Assembly (NCBI GenBank): GCA_028284045.1
Contig: JANQSN010000005.1
Coordinates: forward strand, 1-64,000
Origin: Alphaproteobacteria bacterium
GTDB taxonomy: Bacteria; Pseudomonadota; Alphaproteobacteria; DSM-16000; Inquilinaceae
DNA length: 64,000 nt
Direction: 5' to 3'
The notes beneath the pieces are model-generated. The model saw only the letters and a program-made list of their open reading frames with translations, was not told the DNA's origin and searched no databases. This document shows, piece by piece, positions 54,667 through 64,000 of this stretch; the first letter of the stretch is position 1; the number at the start of each line of letters is the position of its first letter. A program made the position numbers and the translations under genes.

Positions 54667-55701
54667 TTACCCCGTCGGATCCTCCCCGACCCGCACCACC
54701 ATCTTCCCGAAGTTCCCGCCGCGCAGCAGCTCGATGAAGGCCGACGGCGCCGACGCCAGCCCCTCACGAACATCCTCGCGGTAGCGGATGCGGCCCTCGG
54801 CGAGCCAGCGGGCCATGTCGCGGTCGAAATCGGGTTGGCGGTCGGCGAAGTCGTAGATGATGAAGCCGCGGACCGTCAGGCGGTTCACCAGGACCGTGCG
54901 CATGAACTGCGGCACGCGGTCCGGGCCGTCGGGCAGGCCGGTGGCGTTGTAGTGGGCGATGGTGCCGCAGATGGGCATGCGGCCGAACGGGTTCATCAGC
55001 GGCAGAACGGCGCGCAGGACAGGCCCCCCGACATTCTCGAAGTAGACGTCGATGCCGTTCGGGCAGGCTGCCGCCAGGTCCTGGCGGAACGTGCCGGACC
55101 GGTGGTCGATGCAGGCGTCGAAGCCCAACTCCTCGCGCACGAAGGCGCATTTGTCCGCGCCGCCGGCGATGCCGACCGCCCGCGCCCCGGCGATCCGGGC
55201 GAGCTGGCCGACGACGGAGCCAACGGCGCCGGAGGCTGCGGCAACCACAACGGTCTCGCCGGGCTGCGGCCGGCCGATCTCGCCGAGGCCGACATAGGCG
55301 GTCAGCCCGGGCATGCCCATGACCCCAACATAAGTCGACAAGGGCGCAACCGCGGGGTCGACCCGGCGCAGATCCGCCGGTGCGGCCAGCCAATGCGTCT
55401 GCCAACCGCCATCGCCCAGCACCAAGTCGCCCGGGGCGAAGCCGCCGGCCGACCCGGCGACCACCCGGCCCACCGTGCCACCGACGATGACCTCGCCGAG
55501 GCCGACCGGCGCGGCATAGGACGGCCCGTCGATCATCCGCCCCCGCATATAGGGGTCCAGCGACAGATAGATCGTCTCGCACAGCAAGTCGCCGTCGCCG
55601 GGCGCCGGCAGCGCCGCCGTCTCCAGGCGGAAATCCTCCAGCCGGGGTTCGCCCTTCGGACGGGCGGCGAGCACGATGCGCTGGATCTCGGTCTCGGACA
55701 C
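54667..55701 (-). CDS. NADP-dependent alkenal/one oxidoreductase (MDR family)
   Basis: A 344-residue zinc-free medium-chain reductase of the prostaglandin reductase/CurA type. YLSLDPYMRGRM, the glycine-rich VVAAASGAVGSVVGQLA with the nucleotide loop, YFENVGG and GFIIYDFADR are present. It likely reduces the double bond of enals or enones. GTG 55701 (GGAGTTGAACCGCCC upstream) is preferred over ATG 55752, whose extra residues are a short repeat. Confidence 0.92.
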   Translation of the reverse strand: MSETEIQRIVLAARPKGEPRLEDFRLETAALPAPGDGDLLCETIYLSLDPYMRGRMIDGPSYAAPVGLGEVIVGGTVGRVVAGSAGGFAPGDLVLGDGGWQTHWLAAPADLRRVDPAVAPLSTYVGVMGMPGLTAYVGLGEIGRPQPGETVVVAAASGAVGSVVGQLARIAGARAVGIAGGADKCAFVREELGFDACIDHRSGTFRQDLAAACPNGIDVYFENVGGPVLRAVLPLMNPFGRMPICGTIAHYNATGLPDGPDRVPQFMRTVLVNRLTVRGFIIYDFADRQPDFDRDMARWLAEGRIRYREDVREGLASAPSAFIELLRGGNFGKMVVRVGEDPTG

Positions 55702-55752
55702 GGGCGGTTCAACTCCTTGACTCTCGGCCGGTCCTTGGCTCTCGGCCGGCAC

Positions 55753-55992
55753 GGGCGGGCAGATCCCCGGTTACCATGGCCGGCCGCGCGTCCTCCAGGA
55801 TTGGTTGCCGCGGCGTTAACCGCTTGTCGACCATTCGATGCTTCACTGGAAGGGTTGCGAGGTGGATCGACCCGCCGGACCCGCCGACGCTTGGCGTGTG
55901 GCCGGCACCCACGGGCACGCGCGCGCGGAGGGCCGGTCCGTCCGACCGCGTCGCCTGGCCTTGACAGCGTATTGGAGGCGTTGGCCGACCCG
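55753..55992. other. Divergent region before the pentapeptide gene
   Basis: It contains a TTAACC half-site (near 55815) and no gene. It must hold both flanking promoters. Confidence 0.4.
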
Positions 55993-57360
55993 ATGGCGCC
56001 GCTCACCCCCCTGCCGCCCGAGGAACTGCAAGAGATGGTCGCCCGCCACCGCGACTATCTCGCGCGGGTGCGCGGCGGCCGGCGCCTGGTGCTCAGCCTG
56101 CGCGATGCCTCCGGCGTCGACTTCAGCGGCTACCAGATGGCCTATGGCGAGTTCCGCGGCGCACGGCTGTGCAACGCGGTGTTCAACGGGGCCGATCTGC
56201 GCAGCACCGACTTCTTCGGCGGCGACCTCAATGCGGCCGACCTGCAGCGCGCCGACCTGACCGGGGCCAGCCTGCGCGGCGTGCGCCTGCGCGAAGCCAA
56301 TCTGGAAGGCGCCACGCTGGTCGATGCCGACCTGCGCGAGGGCACCATGTTCCGGCGCGGGTCCGACGGCGAGCTGTCGGCGCCGTCGAACCGGCTGCTG
56401 GTCACCGATCTGGCGGGCGCCAAGCTGGCGCGGGCCGATCTGGCGAACGCCGATCTCAGCCGCGCCGTCGGCAGCGGTGTCGATCTCAGCTTCGCCAATC
56501 TGCGCGGCGCCCGGCTGCAGGGCGCGATGATGCAGGACTGCCGGCTTCGCGGCGCCAATTTGGAAGGCTCCGACCTGTCGCGCTGCCGGCTCGATCGGGT
56601 CGACCTGAACGGCGCCAATCTGGCGGATGCCCGCCTCGACGGCGCGGCGCTGACCGACGCCGACCTGACCACCGCGATCCTGGAAGACATCGACCTGTCC
56701 CGCGTCGACCTCAGCACGGCGCGCCTGGCGCTGCCGTTGGAGACCATCGACCGGCCCTTCACCGAGATCGTGGAGGCGCATGGCCGCTGGGTGGCGTCGC
56801 TGGGGCGCGACGGGCAGCGCGCGGTGCTGACCGGCATCTCGCTGATCGGGCGGTCGCTGTCGCGGCTCGACCTGGCAACCGCCCAGCTCAACCGGACCGT
56901 GCTGTGCCGGGTCGAGATGAGCGAATGCCGCCTGGCGATGGCGGATCTCAGCGAGGTCAACGCCGCCGGCGCGACTCTGGACCAGGCCGATCTGCGCGGG
57001 GCGGATCTCAGCCAGGCGATCCTGCGCGGGGCGGATCTCCGGCGCGCCGATCTGTCGGCAATGCCGATCGCGCATGACGGCCGTCAGTTGGACTGGCCGA
57101 CCCGGCTGATCGGCGCCGATCTCGGCCATGCCCGGCTCGACCTGGCGGATCTGCGCGATGCCGATCTCAGCGGGGCGATCCTCACCGGCGCCAGCCTGCG
57201 GTCGGCGGATCTCCGGCGCAGCATCCTGCACCGGGCCGACCTGCGTGGCGCAGACCTGCGCGGCGCCCGCCTCGACGGCGCGGATCTCGCCGACGCGCTG
57301 CTGCCCCCGGCCGACCCGCTATCGGAGGCCCCGGCCAATCCGTTGGCTGCGCTGGGCTGA
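55993..57360 (+). CDS. Pentapeptide-repeat protein
   Basis: A 455-residue protein made largely of A(D/N)LXX repeats that form a right-handed beta helix. Two blocks (about 45-245 and 300-440) are split by a globular insert (ETIDRPFTEIVEAHGRWVAS, about 255-290). Length and mixed layout do not match the gyrase-protecting Qnr class, so a scaffold or binding role is more likely. The same frame is open upstream for 500 codons, but ATG 55993 is where protein-like sequence begins. Confidence 0.87.
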   Translation: MAPLTPLPPEELQEMVARHRDYLARVRGGRRLVLSLRDASGVDFSGYQMAYGEFRGARLCNAVFNGADLRSTDFFGGDLNAADLQRADLTGASLRGVRLREANLEGATLVDADLREGTMFRRGSDGELSAPSNRLLVTDLAGAKLARADLANADLSRAVGSGVDLSFANLRGARLQGAMMQDCRLRGANLEGSDLSRCRLDRVDLNGANLADARLDGAALTDADLTTAILEDIDLSRVDLSTARLALPLETIDRPFTEIVEAHGRWVASLGRDGQRAVLTGISLIGRSLSRLDLATAQLNRTVLCRVEMSECRLAMADLSEVNAAGATLDQADLRGADLSQAILRGADLRRADLSAMPIAHDGRQLDWPTRLIGADLGHARLDLADLRDADLSGAILTGASLRSADLRRSILHRADLRGADLRGARLDGADLADALLPPADPLSEAPANPLAALG

Positions 57361-57403
57361 CCCTGCGGCAGCAGGTTCGCCCGCCGGCAGGGCCGGCGAG
57401 CGA

Positions 57404-58099
57404 CTACAGGCGGCGATAGGACATCTGGTCGAAGAAGCTGCGCTCCAGCTCGCGCAGCACCTCCAGCGTCGTCTCCAGCTTCTCCGCCATCTCCGGCCGG
57501 CTGAGAAAGGCGCGGCCGCGCTCGGCGTCGAGATCCTCCAGGCGATCGCGCAGCGCCTGACCGCGGCGGGTCAGGCGAAGCCGGCTCATCCGCCGGTCGC
57601 GCTGGGAGCGGGTCTGCTCCAGATACCCCGATTCGGCGAGCTTGCGGATGTTGTAGGTGGCGGTGGTGGACAGGTAGTAGCCGCGGTCCAAGAGATCCCG
57701 CAGTTCCACCTCGCCGTCGCCGAGATCCAGCAGCATCAGCGCCTGAACCGGCGTGATCGCGTCGTCGCCGGCGCGCGACAGCGCCACCCGGACGATATCG
57801 AGATAGCGGCGATGCAGCCGCTCGCACAGGCGTGTCGTCTCGACATAGACGGCGTCGAGAGCCGCCGCGGCGTCTTCGTGCCCGCCGGCGTCGCGCGCCG
57901 CCTCTTCGTGCGTGTCGGGGGCGACCGTGTCGGGGGCGACCGTGTCAGGCGCGACCGTGTCAGGCGCGCCCGTGTCGGCAGCACGCGTGTCGGCCTTGCG
58001 GCCCCGCGTGGTCGCTGGGGCCGACTTGCGGGGCGGGGCATCCTCCGCCGAGCCGGTGCCGTCGGGCGCCGGGGGCGCGGTGTCAAACCGGCTCGTCAC
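57404..58099 (-). CDS. MarR-family regulator with long disordered N-terminus
   Basis: A 231-residue winged-helix regulator. After a Pro/Ala/Asp-rich, low-complexity first 70 residues comes the helical dimer domain (VYVETTRLCERLHRRYLDIV) and the DNA-binding wing (YYLSTTATYNIRKLAESGYL; SQRDRRMSRLRLT). It resembles the LdtR-type MarR regulators of alphaproteobacteria. GTG 58099 has AAGGACGATGC upstream. The N-terminus carries APDTV repeats from a 15-bp DNA repeat. Ligand unknown. Confidence 0.85.
   Translation of the reverse strand: MTSRFDTAPPAPDGTGSAEDAPPRKSAPATTRGRKADTRAADTGAPDTVAPDTVAPDTVAPDTHEEAARDAGGHEDAAAALDAVYVETTRLCERLHRRYLDIVRVALSRAGDDAITPVQALMLLDLGDGEVELRDLLDRGYYLSTTATYNIRKLAESGYLEQTRSQRDRRMSRLRLTRRGQALRDRLEDLDAERGRAFLSRPEMAEKLETTLEVLRELERSFFDQMSYRRL
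57912..57992. repeat. 15-bp tandem repeat in the MarR gene
   Basis: Five units begin GTGTC and read GTGTCGGGGGCGACC or a near form; two are identical. On the minus strand each codes for five residues close to APDTV. Length changes would stay in frame. Confidence 0.9.
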
Positions 58100-58334
58100 G
58101 CATCGTCCTTCAACGTCTGGGTGCCCGCGCGACAACCGTTTCGCCGTGCGCTCATCGATCATCAGAGCGCGGCCCACGATCGAACGGTCGTCGTCGAGGC
58201 ACCGCCGGACCTTTGGCAACAGAGTCTACACCAGTCCGGCGGCGGACGGGAACGGGCTCCGCTCGGCCGGCCCGAGGGCCCGCGGCCGCCGGTCCCGGCC
58301 GCCGGTGGCGCGGCAACCCTGATCGGTCGCAGGG

Positions 58335-58901
58335 TCAATGGCGCGGCCGGAAATAGGCGACGTGATAGAGATCGCTGTCCTGGTTGAGAAGGTCCAGCAT
58401 CCAGGCATCGTACTCGTACCGCACCTCGGAGATGATCAGCCGGTCGCCGATATTGGACATCAGACCGGCCGGCTCCCCGGTCAACGTCTCCGACACGTTG
58501 CCGAAACGGCCCGACAGGGTCGACGACGCGGGCGAGGACTGACGATCGGTGATGCGCACGGTGCCGTCGGACTCCACCTCCGCGATGGTCAGCACCAGGA
58601 GGCCATGGTCGCCGATCTCGAAGGGGGTCAGCGTCTGATCCGCGGCGGCGAAGATGCCGGCGTAGTCCGCGGCCACCAACTGCTTCTCGCGCGCCACCAG
58701 GTCCCCAAGCGTCGAGGCGGTGCGGCTGAGCTTCTGGTTCAGCATGACATAGCGGCCGATATCCGCCGCACCGATCACCATGGTGACCAGGATCGGCGCG
58801 ATCAGGACGAACTCGATGATCGGGCTGCCGCGGGTGTCTCCCAGGAAACGCGACACGGCGCCCGCAGACCGCCGCGCTGGCCGGTGGTATCGAGCGATCA
58901 T
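58335..58901 (-). CDS. tadE: TadE-type pseudopilin
   Basis: A 188-residue protein with the TadE/TadG signature: GSPIIEFVLIAPILVTMVIG, where the Gly-Ser before a hydrophobic helix with Glu is the prepilin-like cleavage and helix. The rest is a periplasmic domain with no motif. It is likely a minor subunit of the Tad (Flp) pilus. GAGGGAAGACG precedes ATG 58901. It follows the other TadE-type gene by 94 bp. Confidence 0.82.
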   Translation of the reverse strand: MIARYHRPARRSAGAVSRFLGDTRGSPIIEFVLIAPILVTMVIGAADIGRYVMLNQKLSRTASTLGDLVAREKQLVAADYAGIFAAADQTLTPFEIGDHGLLVLTIAEVESDGTVRITDRQSSPASSTLSGRFGNVSETLTGEPAGLMSNIGDRLIISEVRYEYDAWMLDLLNQDSDLYHVAYFRPRH

Positions 58902-58995
58902 CGTCTTCCCTCTCAGGCGATCCGTGGAGCCGGGATGCGCCGCGGGACGGCCGACCCCTTCCGCCGGGCGCGCCGGGCCGTCTTGCGTTGCTGCG

Positions 58996-59601
58996 TCAGG
59001 GGGGCTCATTGCGCACCGCGATACTGGCGCTCAGGGAGAACAGCCCGTTGTTCGGCAGCACCGCCCCAACCAGGGGCGTCACCGTCGACCAGTCGGCGGT
59101 GACCCGGTAGACCACCACGTCGCCCGCGCTGCCCGCCCCGGGCGTGCCGTTGCCGGCATCCCAACTGCCGTTGTCGTTGGCGTCCACAAAGGGCTCGCCG
59201 ACGTCGTAGTCGCCGCTGTCGTCGAGATCGGTGAAGTGTTCCGCTTCGACGATCTCGTCGAAGTCGGGATAGACCGTGATCTCCACATCGTCCGGCCCGA
59301 TCGTGACCAGGCCATAGGTGCCGTCGTTGATCACTTCCGCGATATGGGCCTCGCGGGTCGTCCCGCTGACGGACTGCAGCGTCAGTCCGAATCGCGACGC
59401 CTCGCGAATGCTGCCCTCCAAGAGGACGCTGACGAAGATCACCAGCGCGAACTCCATGACCCCGATCACCATGGCCAGCAGCATCGGCGCCACCAGGGCG
59501 AATTCCAGGACGGCCGCGCCCGACCGGCCGGCCATCGGCTGACCGGCGTCGGCGCGCCGGCGGCGCGTCAGGGTGCGAAGCGCTCGTGTGACGTTACTCA
59601 T
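58996..59601 (-). CDS. TadE-type pseudopilin with calcium-loop-like repeats
   Basis: A 201-residue TadE-family protein with a basic N-terminus and hydrophobic helix (GAAVLEFALVAPMLLAMVIG). Residues about 125-150 read DLDDSGDYDVGE then DANDNGSWDAGN, two dockerin- or EF-hand-like loops. Such loops occur in TadE proteins of this group and could tune pilus assembly with calcium. The ATG lies 50 bp from the divergent TadD gene. Confidence 0.82.
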   Translation of the reverse strand: MSNVTRALRTLTRRRRADAGQPMAGRSGAAVLEFALVAPMLLAMVIGVMEFALVIFVSVLLEGSIREASRFGLTLQSVSGTTREAHIAEVINDGTYGLVTIGPDDVEITVYPDFDEIVEAEHFTDLDDSGDYDVGEPFVDANDNGSWDAGNGTPGAGSAGDVVVYRVTADWSTVTPLVGAVLPNNGLFSLSASIAVRNEPP

Positions 59602-59651
59602 CGGCTTGAATGTGCTAGTGGATCGACGGATAAGCGGGCCGCCGCCGCGGC

Positions 59652-60641
59652 GTGGGCGAACCAGGCCGGCATGGGGACGAGACGGGACGGCGTATGGGCG
59701 AGAGGTCGCGAACGGACCACCGGCGGGCTGATTGGCCGCGAGACGGTCAGCCGCGAGACGGTCAGCCGCGAGACGGTCAGCCGCGAGACGGTCGGCTGCG
59801 CGCCGAACGGCGATCGGCCGCGCGACGCACCGGACGGATCGCCCTGGCCGTTGCCCTGGCCGGTCTGATCGGCGGCTGCGCCTTCTTCGAACCGGAGGCG
59901 GAGGAGGAGATGAACCCGGCGCTGGCGGCCGCCCGCTCGCCGGAGACCCTGCTCCGCCTCGGCGCGTTCGCCGAAGGTGGCGGCGATCTGGCGACCGCCG
60001 TGCAGTTCTATCAGCGCGCCCACGCCGCCGACCCGTCCGATCCGGAACCGCTGATCCGGCTCGCCACGCTCTTGTCGGCGATCGGCGCCCATGGCGAGTC
60101 CGTTGCCGCCTATCGCGCGCTCGCCACCCTGCAGCCCGCCAACCGCGAGGTGTCGCGCGCCCTGGCCAATGCGCTGATCGCCAGCGGCCAGCCGGAAGGC
60201 GCCATCGACGTCCTGAACACCGCGCCCCAGGGGCGGAGCGATCCGCGGCTGTTGAGCAGCCTGGCGGTGGCCTATGACATGCTGGGCCGCCATGGCGAGG
60301 CGCAACGCAGCTACGCCCAGGCCCTGACGCTCAACCCGGCCGATCTCGACATCCGCACCAATCTCGCGCTGTCGCACGCGCTCGCCGGCAACGACAGCCT
60401 GGCGATCGAGACGATGAACACGATCGTCGCGGCACCCGGTGCGGATCGCCGCCACCGCCAGGCGCGGGCACTGGTCCTGGCGCTGGTCGGACGGACGGAC
60501 GAGGCCGCCGCCGCCGCCGCCCGCGACCTCGACGAGGCCGGGGTGTCGGCGGCGCTCGACTACTACCGGCGCCTGTTGGACCTGCCGTCCAGCGCGGCGC
60601 GCGCTCGGGCGATCGGCGGCGCGCCCATCGGATCGGCGTAG
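59652..60641 (+). CDS. tadD: TadD-type TPR lipoprotein
   Basis: A protein of about 315-329 residues. After a Arg/Asp-rich first 60 residues comes a lipobox (LAVALAGLIGGC), then TPR helices (LLRLGAFAEGGGDLATAVQFY and following). TadD helps assemble the Tad secretin. It starts divergently from the TadE gene and runs towards tadC. ATG 59694 is an alternative to GTG 59652. The N-terminus carries PRDGQ repeats. Confidence 0.85.
   Translation: MGEPGRHGDETGRRMGERSRTDHRRADWPRDGQPRDGQPRDGQPRDGRLRAERRSAARRTGRIALAVALAGLIGGCAFFEPEAEEEMNPALAAARSPETLLRLGAFAEGGGDLATAVQFYQRAHAADPSDPEPLIRLATLLSAIGAHGESVAAYRALATLQPANREVSRALANALIASGQPEGAIDVLNTAPQGRSDPRLLSSLAVAYDMLGRHGEAQRSYAQALTLNPADLDIRTNLALSHALAGNDSLAIETMNTIVAAPGADRRHRQARALVLALVGRTDEAAAAAARDLDEAGVSAALDYYRRLLDLPSSAARARAIGGAPIGSA
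59736..59795. repeat. 15-bp tandem repeat in the tadD gene
   Basis: Four units of CCGCGAGACGGTCAG (last one altered) code for PRDGQ. They lie between the start and the lipobox, so the cytoplasmic or pre-signal part of TadD varies in length. Confidence 0.9.
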
Positions 60642-60667
60642 AGGCCTGGTCATCCGCCCGCCCCCCG

Positions 60668-61642
60668 TCACATCGTCAGCAGCTTGTCGATCACGGCCAG
60701 GGCCGCCGGCCCCAGCAGCACGACGAACAGCGGCGGCAGGATGAACAGGATCATCGGGACGGTCAGGATCGCCGGCAGGCGGGCCGCCTTCTCCTCCGCC
60801 TTCATCATCCGTTCGTTGCGCAGCTCGTGCGCCAACACCCTCAGCGACTGGGCCAGCGGAGTCCCGTATCGCTCCGACTGCATCAGCGTGCCGACCATGC
60901 CGCGCAGACCCGGCAGGTCGTTGCGGGCCGACAGGTTCTCCAGCGCCTGACGCCGCTCCGGCAGGAAGCCGAGTTCGACGGCCGTCAACCCCAGCTCGTC
61001 GGACATCTCCGGGAAGCTTTCCGACAGCTCGCGCGACACCCGCTGGAACGCCGAGTCCAGGCTGAGCCCGGCCTCCGCGCAGATCACCATGAGATCCAGC
61101 GCATCCGGCAGCGACCGGTTGAGCAGGAGCTTGCGCTTATCGGCCTGATTTTTCAGGTAGATGTCCGGGCCATAGAGGCCGGCGCCGATCGCCGCCACGG
61201 CCAAGAACGACTTGGTCGCCGTGCTGTAGTCGGTGACCGGCAGGACGAACAGGAAGAGGATCGCCCCGATCCCGAGCGCGAAGGGCAGCGTCGCCTTGGC
61301 GAACAGATAGATGACCTGGCCGTCGCGCGACCGGATGCCGGCGCGCGCCAGCTTGCGCACGGCCTGGTCCGCCTGTTTCGACTTCATCAGTTTGAGCTGA
61401 TCGACCACCCGCGACATCATGCCGATGGTCTGGACGAGGCGCTCGCGCGCCTTGGGCATCTGGCTTTCGCGGCGGAGCTGCTTCTGGCGCGTCTGCAAGG
61501 CGCGGGCGCGCGCCGTGCCGGCCGACGGCGGCAGCGCGGCCAGCCAGACCGCCCCCACCGTGAACGCGGCCGCCAGCATCGCCATCAGGCTGATGGCCAT
61601 CTCCGGCGACAGGCCGAGCGGCAGGTTGTCCCAGATGTTCAT
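60668..61642 (-). CDS. tadC: Tad pilus inner-membrane protein TadC
   Basis: A 324-residue GspF-type membrane protein with about four helices. Core family sequence DALDLMVICAEAGLSLDSAF and VLAHELRNERMMKAEEKAARLP is present. With TadB it forms the platform for the pilus motor. ATG overlaps the tadB stop (ATGA). Confidence 0.94.
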   Translation of the reverse strand: MNIWDNLPLGLSPEMAISLMAMLAAAFTVGAVWLAALPPSAGTARARALQTRQKQLRRESQMPKARERLVQTIGMMSRVVDQLKLMKSKQADQAVRKLARAGIRSRDGQVIYLFAKATLPFALGIGAILFLFVLPVTDYSTATKSFLAVAAIGAGLYGPDIYLKNQADKRKLLLNRSLPDALDLMVICAEAGLSLDSAFQRVSRELSESFPEMSDELGLTAVELGFLPERRQALENLSARNDLPGLRGMVGTLMQSERYGTPLAQSLRVLAHELRNERMMKAEEKAARLPAILTVPMILFILPPLFVVLLGPAALAVIDKLLTM

Positions 61643-62624
61643 ATCTCGAAGCGCACCATCTTCGCCATGACCAGGACGCCGATGGCCAGCCAGCCCAGAC
61701 CCACCGCCATCATGACCTGACCGCGCAGATCATGGATCAGCGGCTGGATGTATTCGGGGTTCATGCTCCCGATCAGCGCGAACATGATGAAAGGCAGTGC
61801 TCCAATGATGACAGCACTGGCCTTCGCCTCGGCAGAGAGCGCCTTGATCTTCAGTTTCGTCTGTTGCCGCCGGCGCAAGATGTCCGAAAGGTTCTCCAAC
61901 GTCTCGGCGAGATTGCCGCCGGTCTCGCGCTGAACGGACAGCGCAACGACGAAGAAGTTGAAGTCCGCAAGCTGCAGCCGGCGGGCCGTCGCCCACAGCG
62001 CGTCGTCGAGCGTCCGCCCGATCCCGAGATCGCCGGCCACGGTGCGGAACTCGCCGGCCAGCGGTTCCGCCAGCTCGTCGGAGACGACCTTTATGCTGTC
62101 GGTGATCGGCAGGCCCGATTTCAAGCCGCGGACGATCAGGTCGAGCGCGTCGGGGAACAGCTTGACGAACCGCTTCAGCCGACCCTCGATCGCCATGCCG
62201 ACCCACAGATGCGGCAGCAGCAGCCCGCCGCCGAAACCGACCGACAGCCCGACCGATGCCTTGCCGGTCGCTTGCCAAAGACCAATCCCGATGATCACCC
62301 CGACGATCAGGTTGATCAGCAGGTAGCGGGCCAGCGTGAGCGGCCGGCCGGTCCGGCTCAACCGATCGCGCAGGATCCCCGGCCGCGGCAACAGCCGGCC
62401 GGCCAGCTTCTCCAGCGGCGAGGTATCGCCGACCGAGCGCCGAACGCTGACCGGGGCGGCATCGTGGTCGAGCGATCCCTTGGTGAGACGCAGGCTGACC
62501 TGCTGCGCCCGGCGGCGCGCGCGGCGCCCGTCGCCGCCCACCGTGATCACGGCGAGGCCGAGGATGGCGATCGCCGCCGCGGCGCCGGCGGCGACCACCA
62601 GCAATTGCGGATCGATACCGTCCA

Positions 62625-62625
<1 letters not shown>
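61639..62625 (-). CDS. tadB: Tad pilus inner-membrane protein TadB
   Basis: A 328-residue GspF-type protein (DALDLIVRGLKSGLPITDSI; VQRETGGNLAETLENLSDILRRR). Its ATG overlaps the cpaF stop (TGATG) and its end overlaps tadC, so the three are one unit. Confidence 0.95.

Positions 62626-64000
<1,375 letters not shown>

Noticed and set aside
54499-57360. A 953-residue frame ending in the pentapeptide protein
   Set aside because: The first half is antisense to the oxidoreductase; protein-like sequence starts at 55993.
57912-59795. Tandem repeats as a CRISPR array
   Set aside because: Units are 15 bp, adjacent and in coding frames, with no spacers.

Overview
The window is about 64 kb of GC-rich DNA with dense, often overlapping genes. 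It looks like the chromosome of an alphaproteobacterium, most likely of the Rhodospirillales type. The evidence is the chvI-chvG-hprK-rapZ-EIIA-HPr-EI order, an alphaproteobacterial Mic60 beside hemD and hemY, a DUF2794 protein, a C-X2-C-X7-C FNR protein, a tad pilus locus and CtrA-type TTAA-N7-TTAA boxes. I saw no rRNA, tRNA, CRISPR array, prophage or intact insertion sequence. One stretch (about 52.4-54.7 kb) is clearly lower in GC and looks acquired.

Layout, left part. 0-7.2 kb: the end of a Cys-rich repeat protein, an orphan OmpR-type regulator, a GAF-GGDEF cyclase, a copper P-type ATPase behind a CueR-type operator, and an RTX protein behind two palindromes. 7.3-13.3 kb (minus): a P1-family peptidase, a peptide-binding protein, and the overlapping argD-argF-hslO genes. 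13.4-19.9 kb: a fasciclin protein, an oxygen-sensing FNR regulator with an FNR box in front of the next gene, RlmI, a PilZ protein, an amino-acid-type binding protein and an acetate permease that share an intergenic region with a perfect FNR box. 20-25 kb: two ABC-2 permeases, an SDR enzyme and acetyl-CoA synthetase. 25-32.7 kb: a small gene behind a CtrA box, EVE and YciI proteins, tsaD, then one reading frame that joins uroporphyrinogen-III synthase (HemD) to a Mic60/mitofilin-like protein, followed by HemY.

Right part. 32.8-37 kb: three polysaccharide genes (WecA/MraY-type transferase, epimerase, CapD-type epimerase/dehydratase). 37.3-40 kb: a STAND-type NTPase with seven TPR units, preceded by a small two-helix membrane protein. 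40.1-48.9 kb: envelope-stress two-component system (ChvI, ChvG) continuous with a nitrogen-type phosphotransferase chain (HprK, RapZ, EIIA, HPr, EI), with a secreted SH3/PPC protein inserted between sensor and kinase. 49-51.6 kb: PNPOx-like protein, a PhnD-like protein coupled to a methyltransferase, and DUF2794. 51.8-54.7 kb: secreted thermonuclease, a decayed copy of its 3' half, and an unrecognised low-GC gene. 54.7-58.1 kb: oxidoreductase, pentapeptide-repeat protein, MarR-type regulator. 58.3-64 kb: two TadE-type pseudopilins, TadD, TadC, TadB and TadA/CpaF, the last running off the window.

Themes: response to oxygen (FNR and two FNR boxes), acetate use (permease plus Acs), envelope sensing linked to phosphotransferase signalling, and surface structures (Tad pilus, RTX, polysaccharide). 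A family of GC-rich hairpin repeats sits at the 3' ends of genes in at least three places, and in one case supplies the last codons and stop of hslO. The least explained items are the HemD-Mic60 single frame, the STAND/TPR plus membrane-protein pair, and the low-GC gene at 53.5-54.6 kb.
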